NCBI GenBank assembly: GCA_963764565.1
Contig: CAVXTD010000011.1
Coordinates: 124,001-188,000, forward strand
Source of the DNA: DATBLE01 sp963764565
Lineage (GTDB): Bacteria > Actinomycetota > Thermoleophilia > Gaiellales > Gaiellaceae
Reading direction: 5' to 3'
DNA: 64,000 nt
Position numbers and translations under genes: made by a program. Positions 25,139 to 34,408 of this stretch are shown here, piece by piece (the stretch's first letter is position 1; every line of letters begins with the position of its first letter). A model generated the notes under the pieces. It was not told where the DNA came from. It searched no databases and saw nothing but the letters and a program-made list of their open reading frames with translations.

Positions 25139-26554
25139 CTAGAGGGCGAAACGTTCGACATGAATGTGACGGCGGGGGACGTGCGCGTGGCGGAGGTTGC
25201 GCTCGATCGCGTCGGCCATCGCCGGCGGGCCGCAGAGGAACACCTCCCGAGAGCGGAGGTCGGGAACGAGCTCGCCCAGATGCTCCGGCGACAGCAACGC
25301 CGCGCCGTCCGGTGCAGAGTGGTCGCCGACGACGTAGTGGAGCACGATCCCGCGCTCCCGGCTCAGCCGGTCGAGCTCGTCGAAGAAGACGACGTCGTCC
25401 TCGGCGATCACGCGGTAGACCACGACCACATCGCCGGCGATCTCCTCGAGCAGCGCTCGGATCGGCGTGATCCCGATGCCGCCCGCGATCAGCAGAGACT
25501 TCTCCCGGCGCAGAGCGGAGGCGGTGAAGACGCCGAACGGACCCTCGGCGAGGACGCGCGTTCCCGGCTTGATCGAGCCGGCGTGACTCGTGAAGTCGCC
25601 GAGCGCCTTGATCGTGATCCGCAGCGTCCGCCCGTCGGGTGCCTCCGAGAGCGAGAACGGGTGCGACGACCACCAGCGGTCGCGCGTGAGGAAGCGCCAG
25701 AGGAAGAACTGACCGGCGTGAACTCGCAGGCGATCGAGGGCGCGGCCGGCGATCCGGATCGAGACGACGCCCGGCCCCTCGGGCACGACCTCGACCACAC
25801 GGAGCCGGTGCCGGAAGCCGTTGGCGGCGGGCACGGCGAGGCGGAAGACGACGATCGCCGCCAGCGTGGCGATGTACAGGCTGCGCCAGTAGCTGTCGAC
25901 GACGCTCCGGAGAACAAGCTCGTTCCCGGTCGGGATCTGGTGAAACCACGCGAGCGCGATGCCGGCGTAGGTGGCGAGGTGGACGGCGTACCAGGCCTCG
26001 TACGAGAGCCGCCGTTGCACGATCACGATCGACGAGATCACAACCGCGATCAGCAGCCCGGTTCCCACCCAGGCGGTGACCATCCCCGGGTAGCTCGTCG
26101 TCATCGTCTTCACTTCGCCGAGGAACGACAGGCGGTCGAGAGCGGCGTAGCCGATCAGGATCGCGACGACGTGCGCGACGACGAGGTACAGGCAGGCGTG
26201 CCCGTTGCGGCGGTGCCAGACGCTGAGGCGGTCGAAGCCGACGAGCCGCTCGATCGCGGGAATGCGCGCGAGCAGCAGTACCTCGATCAGCGCGGAGTAC
26301 GCGGCGAGCAGGCCGGTGATCCTGCCGATGCTCGTGAACGCGTCGCCGGTCGTGTGCACTGCGCCGATTCCGCCGCCGTGCAGCCAGAGCCAGATCATCA
26401 CGCCCGCATTCCCCGCCAGGAACAGCCACGCGCCGCCGGCAACCACCGTGCGCACGCCCCGTGCGCGGACGGCGGACGGGCGGGTCACGGCCAGTCCGGC
26501 CGTCGGCGAGGAAGCGTACGAATCCGCCACCTGCCCAATGTGCCGACTCCACAT
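25139..26554 (-). CDS. Ferric-reductase-like membrane flavocytochrome (heme b, FAD and NAD(P)-binding)
   Basis: This is a 471-residue protein. The N-terminal half has six hydrophobic helices with histidines suitable for heme b (LSVWHRRNGHACLYLVVAHV, then YAVHLATYAGIALAWFHQ). The C-terminal half is a ferredoxin-reductase module: FAD region SSHPFSLSEAPDG, pyridine-nucleotide region LLIAGGIGITPIRALLEE and terminal EVFLCGPPAM. This is the NOX/ferric reductase architecture, moving electrons from NAD(P)H across the membrane. Its stop lies 13 bases before the FMN-binding gene. No ribosome site is obvious for the chosen ATG; a TTG 36 bases upstream is possible. Confidence 0.87.
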   Translation of the reverse strand: MWSRHIGQVADSYASSPTAGLAVTRPSAVRARGVRTVVAGGAWLFLAGNAGVMIWLWLHGGGIGAVHTTGDAFTSIGRITGLLAAYSALIEVLLLARIPAIERLVGFDRLSVWHRRNGHACLYLVVAHVVAILIGYAALDRLSFLGEVKTMTTSYPGMVTAWVGTGLLIAVVISSIVIVQRRLSYEAWYAVHLATYAGIALAWFHQIPTGNELVLRSVVDSYWRSLYIATLAAIVVFRLAVPAANGFRHRLRVVEVVPEGPGVVSIRIAGRALDRLRVHAGQFFLWRFLTRDRWWSSHPFSLSEAPDGRTLRITIKALGDFTSHAGSIKPGTRVLAEGPFGVFTASALRREKSLLIAGGIGITPIRALLEEIAGDVVVVYRVIAEDDVVFFDELDRLSRERGIVLHYVVGDHSAPDGAALLSPEHLGELVPDLRSREVFLCGPPAMADAIERNLRHAHVPRRHIHVERFAL

Positions 26555-26822
26555 GAAAGGAGGCTGAACGTCCGGCGATGGTCCGGTCAAGTCTCGGGAA
26601 ACCCCGTGATCGTGCGACGAACCGTCACCCGCCCTTAACGCGATCTCAACCCATCTTTCCGTCTGCCGCCGTTAACGTCGTGTCGTTCCGTCTGCTTGGC
26701 AACCGGTGGGCGATGTGGAGGTACGTCGGACAACTCGCGGCCGGTGTGACCGGAGCGGCATTTCGCTTCGGACACGACCCAAAGCCTTTCCGGGGAGAGA
26801 CCAACCAGGAGAGGAGGAGACG

Positions 26823-27479
26823 ATGCGCGTCCTGATTGCCGATGACCATCGGCTGATGCTGGAAGGTATTCGTGCTGCACTCAGCGGGGCTGACGACATC
26901 GAGGTCGTCGGCGAGGCCCGTGACGGTAGCCAGGTGCTGCCGCTGGTCGATGAGTTGAGGCCGGATGTCGTCCTGCTCGACATCCGCATGCCCAAGCTCG
27001 ACGGGCTCGCCTGCCTGGAGCGCCTCCGCAAGCGGCATCCGCAGGTGAAGGTGGTGATGCTGTCGGTCTTCAACGATCCCGCGCATATCGAGGCGGCGTT
27101 CAAGCGCGGCGCCAACGGCTACATCGTCAAGAGCATCAACCCGCTCGACCTACCCTCGGCCCTGCGCCAGGCGGTCGAAGAGACGGTCTACAACGTCCTC
27201 GGCGCCCCCGACCAGGAGGGCCCTCGACACGCGCGCGAGGCCGGACTGACCGAGCGCGAGATCACCATCCTCGCCGGCGTCGCGCGCGGACTGTCCAACC
27301 GCGCGCTCGGCAAGGAGCTCTGGGTGACCGAGCAGACGGTCAAGTTCCACCTGACCAACATCTACCGCAAGCTCGCTGTCACCAACCGCACCGAAGCAGC
27401 CCGAGCCGCCTACCGGCTCGGAGTCGTCCAGAGCCCGCTCCTGGAGTACGAGGCCGAGACGATGCCCGTAGCCGTCTGA
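26823..27479 (+). CDS. NarL/LuxR-family response regulator
   Basis: This is a 218-residue two-domain regulator. The receiver domain (1-120) has the acidic pair ADDH, the phosphoacceptor Asp near residue 53 in DVVLLDIRMPKLDG, and YIVKSINP with the conserved Lys. The LuxR-type HTH (about 140-205) reads LTEREITILAGVARGLSNRAL and VKFHLTNIYRKLAV. The ATG is preceded by AGGAGGAGA. No sensor kinase lies in the window. It is divergent from the flavocytochrome gene, with a 268-base gap that contains several TTAAC-type steps, so it could control the flavinylation module, but this is only positional. Confidence 0.92.
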   Translation: MRVLIADDHRLMLEGIRAALSGADDIEVVGEARDGSQVLPLVDELRPDVVLLDIRMPKLDGLACLERLRKRHPQVKVVMLSVFNDPAHIEAAFKRGANGYIVKSINPLDLPSALRQAVEETVYNVLGAPDQEGPRHAREAGLTEREITILAGVARGLSNRALGKELWVTEQTVKFHLTNIYRKLAVTNRTEAARAAYRLGVVQSPLLEYEAETMPVAV

Positions 27480-27505
27480 GCTCTCGCTTGACCGGCCCGA
27501 GGAGG

Positions 27506-28612
27506 TCAGCCGACTTCGTTGCGGACGATCTCGGCTCCCTCGACGAGCGCTTTCAGCTTCATCTTCGCGACCGTCCGGGGCAGCGGCTTCATCCCGCAGT
27601 CGGTCGAGAGGGTGACGCGCTCGGCGGGAACGTGCTCGAGCACCTTGCGGGCCCTGGCCGCGATCTGCTCCGGCGACTCGATCATCATCGAGCGGATATC
27701 GAGGACGCCGACCGCCACCTCCTTGTCGGCCGGGAGGTTCGCGAGGAACTCGACGCCGCCCATGTCGCGGTTCGCGTAGTCGAGCACGAACTGGTCGATC
27801 CCGGGCGTGTCGAAGAAGTGGGGCAGGACGGTCTGGTATCCGTCCGGGAAGTTGGCGCTGAGGATGTCGTTGCCCCAGGCGTTGCCGAAGCAGAAGTGCC
27901 AGCCGATGAACGCGTCGACGCCCTCGCAGCACTTGCCGATCACGTCGCGGATCCACTCGTAGTCGGCCTCGTCGCCTGTGAACAGCGGCAGCCACGCGCC
28001 GAGGTCCTCGAGCTGGAGGTACTGCGCACCCGCCTCGACGAGGGCCTTCATCTCGGCGTTGAAGATCGGCACCAGCGCGTAGCAGAGCTCCTTGGCGTCC
28101 TTGTAGTGCTGGAAGTAGACGTGCCACGCGAGGTTGACGGGGCCGGCACCGACCGAGCACTTGATCGGCTTGTCCGTGTACCGCTGCGCGATCTTGTAGA
28201 GGTCGACGAGCCTGATCGGGCCGTGCGTGACCGGGCCGCTGTTGATCACGCCGCCCCAGTCGGTGAGGAGCTCCGTGACCCGGTCGTGGCCGCTCTCGCT
28301 CGTCACCGAGGGATGCTCCTCCCTCGCCGGGTCGAAGCCGCCGATCCGCTCGTACATGTACCAGCAGAACGAGCCGATCACGCCGACGTAGTCGTCGTAC
28401 CACATCTGGCCGTCGGTGACGATGTCGAGGCCCGCCTCCTCCTGGTCGTGGAGCACCACATGCGTCGCGTCGTGGTAGGCCTCCTCGTGCTGGACCTCCT
28501 TGAACGCGACCCTGACGTCGCGGCCGAGGAGTTGCTGCGTGTACCAGTGCGGTCGCGGATACGACCCGACCATCGTGGTCGGGAGAATGGTGTCGACGAT
28601 CTTCCGTGGCAT
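27506..28612 (-). CDS. Core-MetE-like (cobalamin-independent methionine synthase C-terminal domain) enzyme
   Basis: This is a 368-residue protein of the MetE C-terminal domain/UROD superfamily. The N-terminal TTMVGSYPRPHWY is typical. Zinc-ligand candidates are the His and Cys of GWHFCFGN (about residues 238-241) and the Cys of STDCGMKPL near the C-terminus, with an intervening Glu. It lacks the N-terminal half of classical MetE. Stand-alone versions include corrinoid-linked core MetE and epoxyalkane:coenzyme M transferase, which move alkyl groups onto thiols. No methionine genes are adjacent. The neighbour is a hydroxyacid-dehydrogenase-like gene, so a catabolic thiol transfer is as plausible as methionine synthesis. 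Confidence 0.8.
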   Translation of the reverse strand: MPRKIVDTILPTTMVGSYPRPHWYTQQLLGRDVRVAFKEVQHEEAYHDATHVVLHDQEEAGLDIVTDGQMWYDDYVGVIGSFCWYMYERIGGFDPAREEHPSVTSESGHDRVTELLTDWGGVINSGPVTHGPIRLVDLYKIAQRYTDKPIKCSVGAGPVNLAWHVYFQHYKDAKELCYALVPIFNAEMKALVEAGAQYLQLEDLGAWLPLFTGDEADYEWIRDVIGKCCEGVDAFIGWHFCFGNAWGNDILSANFPDGYQTVLPHFFDTPGIDQFVLDYANRDMGGVEFLANLPADKEVAVGVLDIRSMMIESPEQIAARARKVLEHVPAERVTLSTDCGMKPLPRTVAKMKLKALVEGAEIVRNEVG

Positions 28613-28709
28613 GTGTGTGCTCCTCGTCTGCGGGGCCGGATCGGGCGCGTGCAGGACAGCCTACGACATCGGCCGAGCGGTCGGCAACCACGTCGGTCGG
28701 GATCGCGGC

Positions 28710-29593
28710 CTAGGAGGACTTCGCGGTGCCCGCCTCGCCGGCCAGCCTCGGCAGCAGCGCCATCAGGTCGGCGTCGCCCATCCCCTTCGCGATGCACTCC
28801 TCGATCAGCTCGCGCACGAGGGCCGTGACCGGGAGAGGCACCCGAACGCCTCGTCCGGCGTCGAGCGCGAGATCGAGATCCTTGTGCATCATCGAGGACG
28901 TGAACGTCGCCGTGTAGTCGTCGGCCACGAGGGCCGCGGTCTTGTACTTGACGAACGGCGATCCGATCGCGCTCGCGCCCATCACCTCGAGCATCGCCGC
29001 CCGCTCGAGCCCGCTCGTCTCGCCCAGCACGAGGGCCTCGGCGATCAGCTCGGCCGTCCCGGCGACCATCAGGTTGAGCGCGAGCTTCATCACCCGGGCT
29101 TCCTCGCCGGCTCCGAGGTGGAAGACGTTCGGCCCGATGTCGCGCAGCGTCGGCTCGAACCGCTCGACCGCCTCCGGGTCGCCCGAGACCATGATCGTCA
29201 GGTTGCCCGCCTCGACGACCGACGGGTTCCCGCTGACCGGCGCGCGCAGGTAGTGGACGCCTGCCGAGCTCGCCGCCTCGGCGACGGCGCGCGACGCCTC
29301 GACCGAGACCGTGCTCATGTCGGCGACGATCGCTCCCGGCGGCGCGGCGCCGAGCAGGCCGTCGTCCCCGAGCATGACCTCCCGGAGCGCCTTGTCGTCG
29401 GCGATCATCGTGATACAGGCGTCGGCCGACTGCCAGACCTCCGCCGGGGATTCGACGCGGGTCGCTCCTCGCTCGACCAGCTGTCCGCACGCGCGGCGGT
29501 GCGGTTGAACACCGTCAGCTCGTGACCGGCGTCCAGCAGCCGGCGCGCGATCGGCTCTCCCATCCTGCCGAGACCCACGACTCCGATCCTCAC
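28710..29593 (-). CDS. 3-hydroxyisobutyrate dehydrogenase-family oxidoreductase (frameshifted)
   Basis: This is a beta-hydroxyacid dehydrogenase of about 294 residues. The N-terminal Rossmann motif is VVGLGRMGEPIARRLLDAGHEL, and the substrate motif is APVSGNPSVVEAGNLTIMVSG. The catalytic Lys lies in ARVMKLALNLMVAG. The frame breaks near 29490, after RTAARAD. Here a single-base insertion restores QLVERGATRVESPAEVW, unlike the dinucleotide pattern elsewhere. The GTG start has AAAGGAGGG. It lies 97 bases downstream of the core-MetE gene on the same strand. Relatives act on 3-hydroxyisobutyrate, tartronate semialdehyde or glyoxylate; the substrate is unknown. Confidence 0.83.
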
Positions 29594-29651
29594 CGGCCCT
29601 CCTTTCGGCTTGGCTCCCGCCGGAAAGCTATCGCTCTGCGAGTGACCCGGA

Positions 29652-30230
29652 CTAGAACGACGGCTTCGCGGTCATGTCGATCACGATCAGGATCAGCAGG
29701 GCCGTGTCGAAGCGGAAGATCGTGAACAGACGCTTGACCCGGCGCGCCACCTCCGGGGAGTCCGGCCCGTGTGCCTGCGCGGCCCGGTCGATCCGACCGA
29801 GCTCGGGCCCGACGAAGGCGACTCCGACCGCCGAGGCGATCGCCCAGCCGGCGATCGCGAAGTCGACGTAGAACGTGCTCCAGCCCCAGTTCCCCTTTTC
29901 GACCAGGGCGACGCCGAGGCCGAAGACGGCGAAGAGCGCCGGCGTGTAGACGCGCGTTCCGACCCACGCTCCCATCCTTCCGAGCGCCGCGAGCGTCTCG
30001 CCGTCGCCGCGCCGCTCGAAGACGATCCCCAGCGTCGTCAGCGTGATGTCGCCGCCGACCCAGATGACGGCGACGACGACGTGGAGAGTGAGGTAGACCT
30101 GATACGAGGAGGGGGCGTACCAGAGGAAGACGATCGTCCCGGCGATCAGCAGGGCGCTGGCCAGAATGAGCGACATCGGCGACAGCGGGCTCTTTCCAGT
30201 CGCGGCGCTCGATTCCACGCGGCGATTCAT
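29652..30230 (-). CDS. DUF2269-like integral membrane protein
   Basis: This is a 192-residue protein with about four to five hydrophobic helices (SLILASALLIAGTIVFLWYA, VYLTLHVVVAVIWVGGDITL, YTPALFAVFGLGVALV, FAIAGWAIASAVGVAFVGPE and FDTALLILIVIDM). A histidine in the second helix (TLHVVVAVIW) could bind heme, as in related CopD/DUF2269 proteins. The function is unknown. It is unlinked to clear partners and lies 58 bases upstream of the dehydrogenase on the same strand. Confidence 0.7.
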   Translation of the reverse strand: MNRRVESSAATGKSPLSPMSLILASALLIAGTIVFLWYAPSSYQVYLTLHVVVAVIWVGGDITLTTLGIVFERRGDGETLAALGRMGAWVGTRVYTPALFAVFGLGVALVEKGNWGWSTFYVDFAIAGWAIASAVGVAFVGPELGRIDRAAQAHGPDSPEVARRVKRLFTIFRFDTALLILIVIDMTAKPSF

Positions 30231-30325
30231 ACCGCACCGCTCCAGGCCGGGGCGCGCTCGTGTGTTGACGCGTATCCGGGCTATGTGCAGAATCGCTTAA
30301 CGCAACGACGGCGGAGGGCAGTCTC

Positions 30326-31666
30326 GTGAACATTGCGTCGCGCGGAGCGACGATGGCGGTCGATTGGGAGCAGCGGGTCAACTTCGACCGGCTCCGAGCA
30401 CACCGGCTCGCCAGGGCGAAGGCGGCGCTCGAAGCATCCGATCTCGGCGCGTTGCTGCTCTTCGACCCGAACAACCTTCGCTACGTCACCAGCACGGCGA
30501 TCGGGACCTGGGAGCGGGACAAGAACATCCGCTTCGCCTTGCTCCCGCGCGGCGAGGACCCGATCCTCTGGGACTTCGGCTCCGCCGCCCGCCACCACAA
30601 GCTCTACTGCCCCTGGCTCCCCGAGGAGAACTGGCGGGCCTGGGTGCCTCCGATGCGCGGCGCGATGCCCGACGAGACCGGCGTGCCCGACGACCTGGCC
30701 GCGCTCGTCCTGCACGAGCTCAAAGAGCGAGGGCTCGAAGGCGAGCCGCTCGGCCTCGACGTGCCGGACATGACCACGTTCCTCGCGCTCAGCCGCGCCG
30801 GCATCCACATGACCGACTCGCAGCCCGTGATGCTCGAGGCACGCAAGCTCAAGTCCGAGGACGAGCTGGCGCTCCTCGATCACGCCGCAGCGATCGTCGA
30901 CGCCGTCTACGACGAGATCTACCGGACGCTTCGTCCGGGGATCACCGAGAACCAGGTCGTCGCCCAGGCGATGAAGACACTGTTCGACCTCGGCTCGGAG
31001 CACGTCGAGGCGATCAACGCGATCTCCGGCGACCGCTGCAACCCGCATCCGCACACGTTCGCCGACCGGCTGCTTCGCCCCGGCGACCAGGCGTTCTTCG
31101 ACATCATCCACGCGTTCAACGGCTACCGCACGTGCTACTACCGCACGTTCAACGTCAGCTATGCGACGCCTTCGCAGCTGGACGCATACCGCCGCTGCCG
31201 CGAGTGGCTGGACGCGGCGATCGCGCTCGTCCGCCCGGGCGCGACGACGGATCAGATCGCGGCGGTGTGGCCGGAGGCGAAGGAGATCGGCCTGCCCGAC
31301 GAGCGCGCCGCCTTCGGGCTCCAGTTCGGCCACGGGATCGGCGTCGGGCTCTACGAGTCGCCGATGATCTCGCGGCTGCATTCGTTCGACGCCCCGGTCG
31401 AGCTCGAGGTGGGGATGGTGTTCGCGCTCGAGACCTACTGCCCCGCGAGCGACGGCCGCTCGGCCGCGCGGATCGAGGAGGAGGTCGTCGTCACCCCGAC
31501 CGGGCCGCAGGTGCTCACCCGCTTCCCCGCCGAGGAGCTGCTCGTCACCGGGAAGACGTACGTCAGGGGCGCAGACCTGCTCGACGGACGGGTCGTCGCC
31601 ACCGACGATCGCGGCGGGAACGGCGCCCGGCTCGAACCGACGCTGACGGGAACGCCGGCCGAGTGA
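30326..31666 (+). CDS. M24 (pita-bread) family protein, aminopeptidase P/creatinase-like
   Basis: This is a 446-residue protein with an N-terminal creatinase-N domain (LEASDLGALLLFDPNNLRYV) and a C-terminal M24 domain. Metal-ligand positions are Asp in FFDIIHAFNGY (about 258), His in FGHGIGVG, Glu in FALETY and Glu in IEEEVVV. The second Asp of the usual GYxxDxxRT motif is Cys here (GYRTCYYRTF, about 269). This suggests altered or absent two-metal chemistry, as in creatinase. The GTG at 30326 has GGAGGG upstream. It heads a unit with a dehydrogenase E1 gene, a regulator and a bicupin, so it probably acts on a small catabolic substrate. A DMSP-lyase role was considered and not supported. Confidence 0.8.
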   Translation: MNIASRGATMAVDWEQRVNFDRLRAHRLARAKAALEASDLGALLLFDPNNLRYVTSTAIGTWERDKNIRFALLPRGEDPILWDFGSAARHHKLYCPWLPEENWRAWVPPMRGAMPDETGVPDDLAALVLHELKERGLEGEPLGLDVPDMTTFLALSRAGIHMTDSQPVMLEARKLKSEDELALLDHAAAIVDAVYDEIYRTLRPGITENQVVAQAMKTLFDLGSEHVEAINAISGDRCNPHPHTFADRLLRPGDQAFFDIIHAFNGYRTCYYRTFNVSYATPSQLDAYRRCREWLDAAIALVRPGATTDQIAAVWPEAKEIGLPDERAAFGLQFGHGIGVGLYESPMISRLHSFDAPVELEVGMVFALETYCPASDGRSAARIEEEVVVTPTGPQVLTRFPAEELLVTGKTYVRGADLLDGRVVATDDRGGNGARLEPTLTGTPAE

Positions 31667-31688
31667 GCCCCGCCGAGGCGGGATAGGC

Positions 31689-32664
31689 GTGGCGGTCTCA
31701 CAGACTGACAGCGCAGCCGAGCGCGGCGTCGACTTCCACCTCGGCCTCTACCGGCGGATGCTGCTGATCCGCCGCTTCGAGGAGCTCGTCCAGTCACTCT
31801 TCCTGCGCGGGGAGATCTACGGGACGACGCACCTCTGCTCGGGGCAGGAGGCGGTGTCGGTCGGCTTCGCGAGCGCGCTCGACGGGCGCGACCGGATCGC
31901 CTGCACGTACCGCGGCCACGGGCACATGCTCGCGCGCGGCTGCCCGCCCGAGGCCCTGCTCGCCGAGCTGCTCGGGCGCACCTCCGGCATCAACGGCGGC
32001 CGTGCAGGCTCGATGAACATGATCGACCTCGACCGCGAGCACATCGGCTGCTTCGGGATCGTCGGCGGCAGCATCGCCGCCGCCACCGGCGCGGCGCTCG
32101 CGCTGAAAGGGCTCGGGCCGGATCGCGACCGCGTTCTTCGGCGACGGGGCGACCAACCAGGCCTACTTCTTCGAGTGCCTCAACTTCGCCAAGGTGCTCG
32201 ACCTGCCCGTGCTCTTCGTCTGCGAGAACAACGGCTACGGGGAGTACACGCCGACCGACGCGGTCACCGCGGGCGAGATCGGCGCCCGCGCCGAGGCGAT
32301 GAACGTCCCGTCTGTCACCGTCGACGGCATGGACGTCTGGTCGGTCCGCGAGGCCGCGCTCGCCGCCGCTGAGCGCGTCCGGACCGAGAGCGGGCCGGTG
32401 TTCGTCGAGGCTCGCACGTACCGGTTCGTCGGCCACTCGCGCAGCGATCCCGGCAAGTACCGGCCGGAGGGGGAGCTGGAGCGCTGGCAGCAGCGCGATC
32501 CGCTGCTGGTCGCCGAGCAGCGTCTGACCGAGGAGCACGCCGTCGAGCCGCAACAGCTCCGGGAGGTCGCGGACGAGGTCGAACGCGAGCTGGGCGAGGT
32601 GGAGCAGGCGGCGCTCGCAGCGCCGTTCCCCGAGCCGGCGTCCTTCTCGGAGTTCAAGGAGTGA
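31689..32664 (+). CDS. Thiamine-diphosphate dehydrogenase E1 alpha subunit (AcoA/PdhA-like; frameshifted)
   Basis: This is an E1 alpha chain of about 325 residues for a 2-oxoacid or acetoin dehydrogenase complex. Features are YRRMLLIRRFEELV, GEIYGTTHLCSGQEAV, RGHGHMLARG, GGRAGSMNM and the ThDP motif GDGATNQ followed by CENNGYGEYTP. The frame slips near 32133, and restoring CG (ACCGCGCG) joins GPDRD to AFFGDGA. The matching E2 and E1 beta genes are 9 kb away at 41862-44026, beyond an opposing ABC locus; no E3 gene is in the window. The GTG start lies 22 bases after the M24 gene, and the end overlaps the regulator start. Confidence 0.87.
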
Positions 32665-33389
32665 CGGCGAACCCCGGTGCGCACACGAGGCGTGCCGGAG
32701 CCGCGCGAGTGCCGCACCGTGCGGAGCCTCGTGCTGTTCGTGGGGACGCGCAGACGCTCGGGGCGCGGTTGCGGGAGGAGCGGGACCGGCTCGGGCTCAG
32801 CCTCCGTGAGCTCGCCCGCCGGCTGGAGGTCTCGCCCAGCCTCGTCTCCCAGATCGAGACCGGAAAGACGCAGCCGTCTGTCCGCACGCTCTACGCGATC
32901 GTCAGCGAGCTGGGCGTCTCGCTCGACGAGGTCTTCACGCCGTCGGGTGCTCGTTCCCTGCCGAGCGCGCCGCGGACGGCTCGCCGGCGGATCGCAAGCT
33001 CGACTCGGGCCGAGCCACCGTCCTCGGAGGGCTTCGGGCGCGTTCAGCGCGCCGGTGACCGCCGGGCGATCGACCTCGGATCCGGTGTCCACTGGGAACG
33101 CCTGACGACCTGGAACGACCGGGACGTGGACTTCCTGTACACGACCTACGAGGCGGGCGGCTCCTCCAGCCCGGACGGGAGCCTCATGCGCCACAACGGC
33201 CGGGAGTTCGGGATCGTTCTATCGGGCAGGCTCGGCGTCACCGTCGGCTTCGAGGAGCACGTGCTCGACCCCGGCGACTCGATCGCATTCGACTCGAGCA
33301 TCCCGCACCGCCTGCACAACGACGGCGACGACGTCGTGACCGCGATCTGGATGGTGCTCGGCCGCCACCACCACCCGTCCGAGGGCTGA
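32661..33389 (+). CDS. XRE-family regulator with C-terminal cupin
   Basis: This is a 242-residue regulator. The XRE helix-turn-helix spans about residues 33-88 (LGARLREERDRLGLSLRELA, then LEVSPSLVSQIETGKTQPS). The C-terminal cupin_2 domain spans about 150-238 (EFGIVLSGRLGVTVGFEEHV, then LDPGDSIAFDSSIPHRLHND). Such proteins sense small molecules in the cupin. The GTG start overlaps the E1 alpha stop, so it is co-transcribed with the enzymes it may control. A variable basic linker (about 95-130) separates the domains. Confidence 0.87.
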   Translation: MTANPGAHTRRAGAARVPHRAEPRAVRGDAQTLGARLREERDRLGLSLRELARRLEVSPSLVSQIETGKTQPSVRTLYAIVSELGVSLDEVFTPSGARSLPSAPRTARRRIASSTRAEPPSSEGFGRVQRAGDRRAIDLGSGVHWERLTTWNDRDVDFLYTTYEAGGSSSPDGSLMRHNGREFGIVLSGRLGVTVGFEEHVLDPGDSIAFDSSIPHRLHNDGDDVVTAIWMVLGRHHHPSEG

Positions 33390-33446
33390 GGGCAGGCGAT
33401 GACCGATTGCTCAGCGCCTTGACGGCATGATCGGGATCGTTCCCCG

Positions 33447-34384
33447 ATGAGCGGAGACAGCGGGACGCACGCGCTCGCGGACGGGCGGCCGGGCCATCGC
33501 CTCGTCCGCCGCGAGGATTTCGTCTTCACCGATCCTTACCCGGGCCGCGGCAGCGGCTTTACGGCGTGCCGGCTCGTCGACGGCCCGACCGGCTCGACGC
33601 ACATGGCACTCGGGCTGTGCTCGCTCGTCGACGGACACCTCGAAGCGCACGTCCACTCGTACGAGGAGAGCTTCTACGTCCTCGAGGGGCAGCCGGTGCT
33701 CCACCTCGACGGCCGGGCGATCGAGCTCAAGCCCGGCGCCTGCGGTGTCGCGCCGGTGGGCGTGCCGCACGCGTGGCGCGCCGCCGGCAGCGCGCGCTGG
33801 GTCGAGATGGTCGCGCCGCGTCCGCGCCCCGACGGCAGCGACACGTTCTTCCTCGGCTCGACACCCGAAGCCGCGGGAGCGCCCCTCGACGTCCGCGACC
33901 CGCGTAACCGCCATCTCTTCCTGCTCACGGAGGGCGAGATGGATGTCGAACGATTGAAGCGCGGGGCGGCCGTCAACGCACCGACCGTCTCCGCGAGCAT
34001 GGCGACCGCCGTGCTGGCGTACAGCGGGATCGCCGTGAAGATGCTCGTCGATCAGAGGCTCGACGCCCAGCTCCACACGATGTTCATGGTCGACTACCAG
34101 CCGGGCGCCGTCGCACACCCACACGACCACCCGTTCGAAGAGTCGTACTACATGCTCGAGGGCGAGGTCGACGTCGTCGCGGACGACGAGCGGTACACGC
34201 TCCGGCCGGGCGACGCCTTCTGGACCGGGACCGGGTGCGTGCATGCGTTCTACGAGACGCAGGGGGGAGGGTGCGCTGGCTCGAGACGTCCGCGCCGGCG
34301 CCGCCGCCGCGCTACTCGTACCGGTTCGACCGGGACTGGGACTATCTCGTCGAGCGTCTGGCTTCCGACGCGGGTGGCGGATGA
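33447..34384 (+). CDS. Bicupin, (S)-ureidoglycine aminohydrolase-like (single-base frameshift near end)
   Basis: This is a protein of about 312 residues with two cupin domains. The first has LEAHVHSYEESFYVLEGQPV and PVGVPHAWRAAG. The second has AHPHDHPFEESYYMLEGEV and TGTGCVHAFYET. The Mn-binding HxH...E pattern and overall length match the ureidoglycine aminohydrolase family of purine-ureide breakdown. The frame breaks near 34272 in a G-rich run; adding one G yields the natural C-terminus VRWLETSAPAPP to DYLVERLASDAGGG. No allantoate or ureidoglycolate genes are nearby, so a related amide or enamine substrate of this island is possible. Confidence 0.77.
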
Positions 34385-34408
34385 GTCATTCGGCGACAGG
34401 CTGACGAC

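Noticed and set aside
30326..31666. M24 protein as a DMSP lyase (DddP)
   Set aside because: Outside the shared fold the sequence does not match DddP as I recall it, and no DMSP-related genes are near.
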